Source of the DNA: Pirellulales bacterium
GTDB taxonomy: Bacteria > Planctomycetota > Planctomycetia > Pirellulales > Thermoguttaceae
Length of the DNA: 7,003 nucleotides
Reading direction: 5' to 3'
NCBI GenBank assembly: GCA_030607895.1
Contig: JAUWJC010000221.1
Span: forward strand, 1-7,003
In this document: in pieces, positions 1-6,062 of the stretch
Position numbering within the stretch: the first letter of the stretch is position 1
Layout: each line of letters starts with the position of its first letter
Made by a program: the position numbers and the translations under genes
Notes under the pieces: model-generated
What the model saw: the letters and a program-made list of their open reading frames with translations, nothing else
What the model was told of the DNA's origin: nothing
Databases searched by the model: none

Positions 1-2282
1 CTCAGCAGGGGGACATGCTTGCGGAACGATTCGATCGTGCTGGTGACCTTCTCGGCAATCGCCGGGGCATAATCCGGGTGCGAGACGACCAAGACCTCGT
101 CGTGCGCGTTGGCGGGAGCAATCACCAACTCGTGGACGCCGGGCGGTTGTAAGTCCCAAATGCTCCTTTGAATCGCTTTGGTAATTTGCGCTCCGGGAGA
201 TTGAATCTCGTGGTTTGCTGCCGACCGCATGTTGGCAGCCTGGATGGCGAAGGCCGCACCATACAAGGCGGAAACCACCGCGCCCCCTGCGGTCTGGATC
301 CGATCACGGCGAACCACCTTGACCGGATGATTGCGCCATCCCTCGGGCGGCTTGCGGGCCAGGTCGAACAGTGCCCGGCAGATCCTATTTTCCAAGGTGT
401 AGTACCTGCGGAAGCCCAAAAAGGACTCGACGTACTCGGCAGGCTCCTCCCAGATGACCTGGGAGCCGGTCCCAGCGGGCTGCTTCATCGAGCAGAACGC
501 CTCAAACGTCTTGCGCCGCGCCTTCTCGACACCGGGATAGGATTTGCCGAACCGGTCGAACGCCGCCTTGGCGACCTCCTCCGGGATGCCCAGGTTTTGC
601 CGCAAGGTGTTGTGATCGCCGCCGTAGATCATGGCAAACACGCCCTGCTTGCCCTTGCTGTACAGGTCCTGCTCGGTACCCTTGGAGGCAATGATCTGGT
701 CGTAGGTCTTGCCGGGGAACAATGACATCGCGAACAGGGCGGGGATCTTCTTGCCGCTGACCAGATCGCGACGCAGGTTGGCGTCGTTGTAGCAGGCGTC
801 CGCGATAGTCACCTCGCAGCTCGTCAGGTCGCCCAGGTTGAGGACCGAGCCCTCCCAGGCGAGCGGGAACACCGAACGAACTTCATCGGTGTGCTTGATG
901 CCTTGTGCGTTGAGTCCGTCGCCGCCGGACATACGCGAACTCTTGGTCCCGACGACCACAAACGAGGCGTGAAACCGACCTGCCAGGATCAGTTTGTCGT
1001 AAAGTTCGACTTCCTTGGCTGCGATCTTGACATCGAGTATCTCGCGTGCCCGGACCGCAGCGGGGTGCTTACCGGGTTTGATCGTTCCCGTGTTGTCACA
1101 ACGCAAGCACCCCGCCCCGTCACACTTGGTGCAAGGCTCTTCCTCTTCCACCTCCCAGGCCTCTACGGCTTCCAGGTTGGCCTTCTTGGTCGACTCTTCC
1201 AGAATGAGCTTCTCCATGTCATCCATGGCGGCCGTCACATAGGAGCGGACTTCTTTGGGCTTGTTGACGTTGATCGGTGAAGCATCGACAATCCTCTGGG
1301 CCTTGGCCTTAAGCGCCTTCATGCCCTCGATGTCGATCTTGAAGCCATGCCACCGGACCCCCGGCACCATGCAGGCGAGAATGCTGTCGTCGTCACCCGG
1401 CTCGGGATAGCCAAAATGCTCGTCGAGTGCGCGGGTGTAAACGACGTCGTCCCGCGCATAATCGCGAGCAGCGTTGTTGTGAGCCCAATGGTCGATGAAG
1501 TGCTGGATGACCGCCGGCCAAGCATAACCGACCAGCTTGTCATCCTTCCAGACTTCCCAGTTCTTCTCCGGAGAAGAGATTGCCAGGGCGGTCGGCGCGT
1601 AACCGAGTTCCTGCGGGCGCCATTTGGGATCGGGCTCCACGTCCTTGTAGTGATACTTGGGCTTGAAGCCCATGGCATACTCGGCCAGGAACTTCAGTCC
1701 GCCGGCCGGATTAAACTTGAGCACGACATCTTTGAATGCCTCGTCGAGCTGGCCGTCACGGTCCTTACGATCGTACACCTTCCAGTGCGGGGCATCCTTG
1801 TTCGCAGACTTGGCGAAATAGATCCCGTCCAACTCCACTCGTTGTTCGAGTTCAGCGGCCAGAGCATAAGCCAAGGCGGTGGGCACCTTCTTGATACGAA
1901 TGTCTTCACGGGCCATGAGCGACTGGTATGGCCCTTTGCGGGAGTGCAACAACAGGTCGAGCGCGCTAGCGGGTTTGATACACGGCCCGTCTTGCCCCTT
2001 CGGCTCCAGCATGGCCAGCTCGTGGATATGCTCTTCCGGAATCCAGTCCGGATCGGCCAGCCTGAAGATTGTGTAGAGCTTTGCGCAGTGAAACCAATCA
2101 AAGGCCAAATTGAAGCCGACTACGGTGTTCTCGCAGAACCACTCAATGATATCGAGCGTCTCGTGGATCGGCCGCTGCCAGACGTCGTGCAGCCGGACCG
2201 GGCCGTCTTCTTCCGCGTACTGCAACAGCACCATCATGCTGTGCAGGCCGCAGGTTTCGCTGTCGATGTAGATCTTAGTCAT
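1..2282 (-). CDS. Family A DNA polymerase with 3'-5' exonuclease domain, phage type (C-terminus off the left edge)
   Basis: Template-directed DNA synthesis with proofreading, probably the replicative polymerase of a phage or provirus. I translated the reverse strand by hand and found 760 codons open from ATG at 2282 to the window edge, with no stop. Exonuclease motifs: exo I D7/E9 (IDSET), exo II GFNLAFD with D62, exo III YARDD with Y275 and D279. Polymerase motifs: TKSSR (R450) followed by LNAQ, motif A with D485 and E490 (GDLTSCE), motif B with K545, F549 and Y553 (KQGVFAMIYG), motif C NAHDEV with D728/E729. All catalytic acids are present. No 5'-3' exonuclease domain precedes the proofreading domain, as in phage enzymes. 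Oddities: a Cys4 cluster CTKCDGAGCLRC (C384, C387, C392, C395) in the predicted thumb, about 217 residues between exo II and exo III, and Tyr at the usual motif B Arg position. The start overlaps the end of the ParB-like gene by 8 bases and has a good ribosome binding site. A few tens of residues at most should be missing after motif C. Family certain; viral origin inferred from architecture and neighbours. Confidence 0.93.
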   Translation of the reverse strand, partial: MTKIYIDSETCGLHSMMVLLQYAEEDGPVRLHDVWQRPIHETLDIIEWFCENTVVGFNLAFDWFHCAKLYTIFRLADPDWIPEEHIHELAMLEPKGQDGPCIKPASALDLLLHSRKGPYQSLMAREDIRIKKVPTALAYALAAELEQRVELDGIYFAKSANKDAPHWKVYDRKDRDGQLDEAFKDVVLKFNPAGGLKFLAEYAMGFKPKYHYKDVEPDPKWRPQELGYAPTALAISSPEKNWEVWKDDKLVGYAWPAVIQHFIDHWAHNNAARDYARDDVVYTRALDEHFGYPEPGDDDSILACMVPGVRWHGFKIDIEGMKALKAKAQRIVDASPINVNKPKEVRSYVTAAMDDMEKLILEESTKKANLEAVEAWEVEEEEPCTKCDGAGCLRCDNTGTIKPGKHPAAVRAREILDVKIAAKEVELYDKLILAGRFHASFVVVGTKSSRMSGGDGLNAQGIKHTDEVRSVFPLAWEGSVLNLGDLTSCEVTIADACYNDANLRRDLVSGKKIPALFAMSLFPGKTYDQIIASKGTEQDLYSKGKQGVFAMIYGGDHNTLRQNLGIPEEVAKAAFDRFGKSYPGVEKARRKTFEAFCSMKQPAGTGSQVIWEEPAEYVESFLGFRRYYTLENRICRALFDLARKPPEGWRNHPVKVVRRDRIQTAGGAVVSALYGAAFAIQAANMRSAANHEIQSPGAQITKAIQRSIWDLQPPGVHELVIAPANAHDEVLVVSHPDYAPAIAEKVTSTIESFRKHVPLL

Positions 2283-3117
2283 GGTTGTCCCTTACTTGAT
2301 CTGCCGGAAAACTCGACGTTTGCTTGTCCAAATGCTGCGAAATATCTTGTTCCAGTTCGTCGTCGCCGATATAACCGGCCGCCCAGGACAGCGCGCGCGG
2401 GGCGAGCCCTTCGATCCCGCACTCCAGCAGCCGGGCGATCATCTTGTTGATCTGACTCTTGGACTTGCGGTAGTGAAACTCGCGGCTGAGGTTGGCCTCG
2501 GAGGGACGCTCGCCACGCTCCTTCGCCTCGGCAATCTCCTCGGCCCCTTGGATCTGTTCTTCCGGTTCCTCCAACTGGCTGAGCACCTCCACGTCCACCA
2601 GGCTCAGCGTGCCGGCGGCGACCTTGATCTGCACCGGCTCGGGCAGCTTCAAGAGCCGCAACCGGGCGTGGACCCACCGGGTATCCCGTTTCAGCTCCTT
2701 GGCGGCCTTGCGGAGCGACGTGCCTTCCGGGAACAGCCGGGCCAACACCTGGGCCTCTTCCAGGATGTTGAGGTCCTTCCGTTCGAGGTTTTCGTTAAAA
2801 TTGAAGAGGAGAGCTTCCCGCTCGGTCAGGCCATGACGGACGGTGGCCGGTATGTCGGTCCATTTCAGGAAGGTGGTGACCGCCTTGAAGCGGCGATGGC
2901 CGGCCACCAGACGCCAGCGGTACCCGGCCGGTGGATTGTCCGCCACGTCGGAGATCGGCTGCACGACTACCGGCAACTGAAGTCCGTTCTGCTGGATGTT
3001 CTCGGCCAGCTCTTCCACCGATTGGAGTGTGAACTCGCCCCGGCAGTTGAACTCCGCATCGTAGTAGATATCCGCTATTGGCAATGAGAATGCGTCGTAT
3101 TGTTCGAGTCGTTCCAT
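2275..3117 (-). CDS. ParB/KorB-like nuclease-fold DNA-binding protein
   Basis: A 280-residue ParB-family protein. In this family an N-terminal ParB/Srx fold, in partition proteins a CTP-dependent clamp, is followed by a helix-turn-helix DNA-binding domain. Residues 11-100 match the ParB N-terminal fold (LPIADIYYDAEFNCRGEF, then a helix VEELAENIQQNG, then LPVVVQP). The signature AGHRRFKA (72-79) stands where ParB has GERRxRA, and NENLERKDLN (108-117) matches the ENLxRxDL box. A helix-turn-helix candidate is SLRKAAKELKRDTRWVHARL (134-153). The tail from about 185 to 260 is charged. Start chosen at ATG 3117: it overlaps the phosphoesterase stop as TGATG, and the ParB fold begins ten residues later. 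In-frame starts further upstream (3246, 3306) would overlap the phosphoesterase by 130-190 bases, and there the phosphoesterase frame has the better codon use. No ParA-type ATPase is in the window. With a polymerase next door, a viral replication or transcription role is as likely as partition. Confidence 0.85.
   Translation of the reverse strand: MERLEQYDAFSLPIADIYYDAEFNCRGEFTLQSVEELAENIQQNGLQLPVVVQPISDVADNPPAGYRWRLVAGHRRFKAVTTFLKWTDIPATVRHGLTEREALLFNFNENLERKDLNILEEAQVLARLFPEGTSLRKAAKELKRDTRWVHARLRLLKLPEPVQIKVAAGTLSLVDVEVLSQLEEPEEQIQGAEEIAEAKERGERPSEANLSREFHYRKSKSQINKMIARLLECGIEGLAPRALSWAAGYIGDDELEQDISQHLDKQTSSFPADQVRDNHD
2288..2293 (-). promoter_or_regulatory. Ribosome binding site for the DNA polymerase gene
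   Basis: The reverse strand reads AAGGGA, then five bases, then ATG at 2282. This purine-rich site lies inside the last codons of the ParB-like gene. It supports the ATG at 2282 as the polymerase start and suggests translational coupling to the gene before it. Confidence 0.6.
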
Positions 3118-3938
3118 CAGAGTGGCCCCACGTCTCGGCCGCCGTCGATCAGGTATCGCTGCGGCCCCCTTTTCTCCGCCTTGTGTTTGAGCTTCACGTT
3201 CAGACGCCAGGTAATCCCGTACTTCCGATTCAGTCCATGCAGCCATTGACTTGGCTCCCGGTATCCGCTGAAAGAGTTGTATGCGAAACTGTCCGTACCC
3301 ACCCACGCACCGTTGACGATCAACTCGCCATCGATGTCGCCGAGCGAGGAGGCCGTGTGATGATGCCCCATGCAGAAGTAGCGGGTGCGTGGGCCACCTT
3401 GCACGGCCCCCAGAGCAATCAGCCCTTTTTGGCGTCGCACCATGCCGTAGAAGGGAACTCCGAGATTACTACGAACGTCATCGCCGTGGCTGACGTTGAA
3501 GCCAACGCCGTTGATGTCCAGATTCACGGAAAACGCATTGGGGATGAGGAAATGGATATTTTCCAATTTGCGGCAGTGCATCCGTGCCGTTTCGGCAACC
3601 AGGTAGTCGAAGTTGTCATGAGCGCCGTGAAAATCTTTTTTGGGAGTGCGTCTGCCGTGGTTCCCGGGCACGTAGACGACGTTGACCTGATCGAAGTGCG
3701 GGGCCAGGTCACGAAGCATCAGGGCTTGGAGTTGTCCGATGGCCAAGCAGTTTTTGAACTGATTGCGGTAATAGGATCGCGTCGCGTGCCCGTGGATTTC
3801 TCCCGAAGTGAAGTCGCCGTAGGCCAGCACCGTGAGCACGGGGAAGTAAAACTGGGGGCGATTTAAGATTAGCGGTGTTGGGGGCAACGCGGTATAATTT
3901 GGTAGACTTGCACGATTCCCACAGCGAGTGCCGACCAT
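3117..3938 (-). CDS. Calcineurin-like metallophosphoesterase, phage type, apparently 5'-truncated
   Basis: Metal-dependent phosphoesterase; the substrate (nucleotide, nucleic acid or protein phosphate) cannot be told from sequence. Numbering from the furthest ATG, the family motifs are GD at 41-42 (YGDFTSGEIHG), GNHGRR at 92-97, SHGDD with H151, and GHHHTA with H191-H194 region (G191, H192-H194). The first family motif, DxH, which should lie some tens of residues before GD, is absent. The first 28 codons (NYTALPPTPLILNRP region) have rare codons and low complexity, and read through what looks like the rtcB promoter region. The ATG at 3938 exists only because the rtcB start sits in a CCATGG palindrome, and it has no ribosome binding site. 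I therefore read the true protein-coding part as roughly 3,117-3,850, cut off at its 5' end, and the interval given as the maximal open frame. A GTG at 3839 is the first alternative start. The 3' end overlaps the ParB-like start by one base. Probably inactive or unexpressed here unless the window is a misjoin. Confidence 0.7.
   Translation of the reverse strand: MVGTRCGNRASLPNYTALPPTPLILNRPQFYFPVLTVLAYGDFTSGEIHGHATRSYYRNQFKNCLAIGQLQALMLRDLAPHFDQVNVVYVPGNHGRRTPKKDFHGAHDNFDYLVAETARMHCRKLENIHFLIPNAFSVNLDINGVGFNVSHGDDVRSNLGVPFYGMVRRQKGLIALGAVQGGPRTRYFCMGHHHTASSLGDIDGELIVNGAWVGTDSFAYNSFSGYREPSQWLHGLNRKYGITWRLNVKLKHKAEKRGPQRYLIDGGRDVGPL
3893..3898 (+). promoter_or_regulatory. Candidate -10 box of the rtcB promoter
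   Basis: A perfect TATAAT lies 38 bases before the rtcB ATG, which would give a leader of about 30 bases. I see no convincing -35 hexamer 16-18 bases upstream, where the sequence is TAGCGG-like. The hexamer is a consensus match only. If the phage block was joined here recently, the native -35 element may have been lost. Confidence 0.4.
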
Positions 3939-5400
3939 GGCAAAGCAGGGTTACGCGGGTCCGCTGGAGCAGATCGACTCCTGCCTGTGGCGGATCCCCA
4001 AGGACTACAAGGACGGGATGCGGGTCGAGGGGCGGATTTTTGCCGACGAGCGCCTGCTCAAGCAGATCCGTGCCGATCAGGCGCCCGAGCAGGTGGCCAA
4101 CGTGGCCATGCTGCCGGGCATCCAAATGGCCAGTCTGGCCATGCCCGACATCCATTGGGGCTACGGATTCTGCATCGGCGGAGTCTGCGCGACCGATCCG
4201 TCGGCCGGCGGTGTGATTTCGCCGGGCGGGGTCGGCTACGACATCAACTGCGGCGTCCGCCTGGTCCGCACCACGCTCGCACGAGACGAAGTCCAGCCGC
4301 GGATCGGCCCGCTCGCCGAAGCACTCTACCGCCGCATTCCAGCCGGAGTGGGGAGAGGCGGACCGTATCATTTCGCCGATAAGGAACTGCGGCGGTTGTT
4401 GGCCGAGGGTGTCGGGCTGCTGAAAACCAAGGGCCTGGCCTCCGACGCCGACATCGAACACACCGAAGCCGGTGGCTCTCTGGCCGACGCCGACCCGAAT
4501 GCCGTCAGCAAGCGAGCGCTGAAGCGCGGCAGCGATCAGTGCGGCACCTTGGGCTCCGGCAACCATTTTCTCGAGGTCCAGGTGGTCGAGGAGATATTCG
4601 ACGACCGGGCCGCCCAGACCATGGGACTGGAAGCCGATCAGATTTGCGTGATGATCCATTCCGGTTCTCGGGGGTTGGGTTATCAGGTTTGCGACGACTC
4701 GCTGCGCATGATGCGCGACGCGCCGACCAAGTACGGCATCAACCTGCCCGACCGCCAGTTGGCTTGCGCGCCGGTTGAAAGCCCCGAGGGACGGCAATAT
4801 CTCGGCGCAATGCGGGCGGCGGCCAACTACGCCTGGGCCAATCGGCAGTTGCTCATGTGGCAAACCCGCGAGTTGTTCGCGGAGTTCTTCGGCCGAAGTT
4901 GGCAGTCGCTGGGGATGGACCTGATTTACGACGTCGCCCATAATATCGCCAAGATCGAAGAACATACCGTTGCCGGCCGGCGGAAGACGCTCTGCGTTCA
5001 CCGCAAGGGCGCCACCCGGGCGTTTCCGCCGGGACACCCGGACCTGCCCGACCGCTATCGCCGGATTGGCCAGCCGGTGATGATACCGGGCGACATGGGC
5101 CGAGCGAGTTGGGTATTGGTGGGGCAGCCGGGGAGCATGGAGCGGGCGTTTGGGAGTACTTGCCACGGGGCGGGCCGAGTAATGAGCCGCAAGGCGGCCG
5201 TCCGAGAGGCCCAGGGTCGCCGAATCGACCGGGAATTGGCCGAAAAAGGTATAATAGTCAGGGGCCGAAGCTCCAAGGGGCTCGCCGAAGAGCAGCCGGC
5301 GGCGTATAAAGATGTTAATCAGGTCGTCGATGTGGTTGACCGCGCCGGCCTGGCCAAAAAAGTCGCCCGCCTGCGACCTATCGGAGTGGTTAAAGGATAG
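3937..5400 (+). CDS. rtcB: RtcB RNA-splicing ligase (tRNA-splicing/RNA repair ligase)
   Basis: GTP- and Mn2+-dependent ligase joining RNA 2',3'-cyclic phosphate or 3'-phosphate ends to 5'-OH ends, in RNA repair and tRNA splicing in the cytoplasm. From ATG 3937 it has 487 residues, close to the archaeal-type length and longer than the roughly 408 residues of E. coli RtcB. Metal ligands are D102 and C105 (GYDINCGVR), H210 (GSGNHFLE), H241 (MIHSGSRG) and H335 (YDVAHNI). The His that forms the GMP adduct is H410 in TCHGAGR. These sit at a near-constant offset from the known Pyrococcus residues (95, 98, 203, 234, 329, 404), so the enzyme should be active. There is no intein. A GTG at 3928 in frame would add three residues, but neither start has a strong ribosome binding site, and MAKQGYAGPL is the more natural N-terminus. 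No archease, RtcA or RtcR gene is in the window. It is the first gene of the rightward block and diverges from the truncated phosphoesterase. Confidence 0.96.
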   Translation: MAKQGYAGPLEQIDSCLWRIPKDYKDGMRVEGRIFADERLLKQIRADQAPEQVANVAMLPGIQMASLAMPDIHWGYGFCIGGVCATDPSAGGVISPGGVGYDINCGVRLVRTTLARDEVQPRIGPLAEALYRRIPAGVGRGGPYHFADKELRRLLAEGVGLLKTKGLASDADIEHTEAGGSLADADPNAVSKRALKRGSDQCGTLGSGNHFLEVQVVEEIFDDRAAQTMGLEADQICVMIHSGSRGLGYQVCDDSLRMMRDAPTKYGINLPDRQLACAPVESPEGRQYLGAMRAAANYAWANRQLLMWQTRELFAEFFGRSWQSLGMDLIYDVAHNIAKIEEHTVAGRRKTLCVHRKGATRAFPPGHPDLPDRYRRIGQPVMIPGDMGRASWVLVGQPGSMERAFGSTCHGAGRVMSRKAAVREAQGRRIDRELAEKGIIVRGRSSKGLAEEQPAAYKDVNQVVDVVDRAGLAKKVARLRPIGVVKG

Positions 5401-5419
5401 TTGAGAGTTGATAGTTGAG
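5401..5419 (+). repeat. Short 7-base tandem repeat TTGAGAG/TTGATAG
   Basis: Directly after the rtcB stop the sequence reads TTGAGAG, TTGATAG, TTGAG, about 2.7 copies of a 7-base unit with one variable position. No function can be assigned. It is followed at once by the 20-base dispersed repeat. Confidence 0.5.
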
Positions 5420-5436
5420 CCGCTTGCGGCTTCGCA
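5417..5436 (+). repeat. 20-base dispersed GC-rich repeat, copy 1
   Basis: GAGCCGCTTGCGGCTTCGCA here matches the sequence at 6871-6890 at 19 of 20 bases. It includes the small palindrome CCGCTTGCGG. Copy 1 lies in the leader of the PEBP lipoprotein gene and copy 2 lies after the last gene of the block, so the two flank the PEBP-DUF434 gene pair. Confidence 0.65.
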
Positions 5437-5452
5437 TGGCGGAGATGCTTTC

Positions 5453-5457
5453 GGAGG
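5453..5457 (+). promoter_or_regulatory. Strong ribosome binding site deciding the PEBP lipoprotein start
   Basis: GGAGG stands 8 bases before GTG 5466. This fixes the GTG as the start rather than the TTG at 5415 upstream. The GTG start also gives a clean lipoprotein signal peptide. Confidence 0.75.
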
Positions 5458-5465
5458 ATCAAACC

Positions 5466-6059
5466 GTGAAACGCTTGTTCCGTACCGTGGCCTTGTCGAC
5501 GTTGTTTGCGTGGGCGGGCCTGGTCGGTTGCCAATCCAAGGCCGATTCAGCAGGAGAGAAGTCGATGACAGTTTCCACGACGATTGAGGTCACGAGCACG
5601 GCGTTTGCCCAGGGGGAGCCAATCCCCAATAAGTATACGGGTGAGGGGGAGGACGTCTCGCCGCCGCTTAGCTGGTCGGGCTTGCCGGAGGGCACCAAGG
5701 AATTGGCCCTGATTTGTGACGCCCCGGACGCCCCCACCGCCGAGCCCTGGGTGCTTTGGGTGATCTACAAAATCCCAGCCACCACAACCGGATTACTTGA
5801 GGGGATTCCGCCGAAACCCCGCCTGAAAAAACCGGCCGGGGCACTTCAAGGCAGGAACTCCTGGCCCAGCGGCAAGATGATCGGCTACCGGGGCCCCATG
5901 CCGCCGCCCGGCCACGGTACGCACCACTATCGCTTCACGCTCTACGCCCTGGACGTGAAGTTGCCGGTCGAGCCGAGTGAGAGCAAGAAGACCCTGCTGG
6001 AGGAGATATCGGACCATATTTTGGCAAAGGGCCGTTTGACGGGCACGTACAAGAGGTGA
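5466..6059 (+). CDS. PEBP/YbhB-family (Raf kinase inhibitor-like) lipoprotein
   Basis: A 197-residue member of the phosphatidylethanolamine-binding protein family, bacterial YbhB/YbcL branch; ligand and biological role are unknown. Residues 1-22 form a type II signal peptide: KRLFRT, then a hydrophobic stretch ending in LVGC, with C22 as the predicted lipidated cysteine. The mature protein should be anchored to a membrane outside the cytoplasm. The PEBP domain spans about 37-197: FAQGEPIPNKYT, SPPLSW, CDAPDAP (84-90), WVLWVIYKIP (95-104), and GYRGPMPPPGHGTHHYRFTLYALD (140-163, given here in parts: GYRGPMPPPG, then HGTHHYRF). The family usually has a pocket His between the two Trp residues (WxHW-type); this protein has Leu97 there, while the second conserved His region (HHY) is kept. 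The stop is 3 bases before the next gene, so the two are one operon. It may be cotranscribed with rtcB across the 65-base gap, but the strong ribosome binding site and repeats allow separate control. Confidence 0.9.
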   Translation: MKRLFRTVALSTLFAWAGLVGCQSKADSAGEKSMTVSTTIEVTSTAFAQGEPIPNKYTGEGEDVSPPLSWSGLPEGTKELALICDAPDAPTAEPWVLWVIYKIPATTTGLLEGIPPKPRLKKPAGALQGRNSWPSGKMIGYRGPMPPPGHGTHHYRFTLYALDVKLPVEPSESKKTLLEEISDHILAKGRLTGTYKR

Positions 6060-6062
6060 GCG

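Noticed and set aside
168..725. Plus-strand open frame of 185 codons
   Set aside because: Antisense to the polymerase palm region, whose motifs on the other strand are unmistakable.
1098..1133. A separate DnaJ-type protein or fused chaperone
   Set aside because: Only one CxxC-x4-CxxC knuckle is present, without the four repeats or J domain of DnaJ, and it lies inside one continuous polymerase frame.
1347..2450. Plus-strand open frame of 367 codons
   Set aside because: It is antisense to the polymerase and ParB-like genes, matches no family, and reflects the high GC content.
2281..3087. Plus-strand open frame of 268 codons
   Set aside because: Antisense to the ParB-like gene; low-complexity Leu/Gly/Arg-rich product with no domain.
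3078..3866. Plus-strand open frame of 262 codons
   Set aside because: Antisense to the phosphoesterase, which has four recognisable metal-binding motifs. The product has no family resemblance that I can see.
3709..5166. Minus-strand open frame of 485 codons
   Set aside because: Antisense to rtcB, which is complete with all active-site residues; the reverse frame is rich in Arg, His and Gly, as expected for a shadow.
3937..5400. Intein in rtcB
   Set aside because: RtcB of some archaea carries inteins, but the spacing between all active-site motifs here is normal and leaves no room for one.
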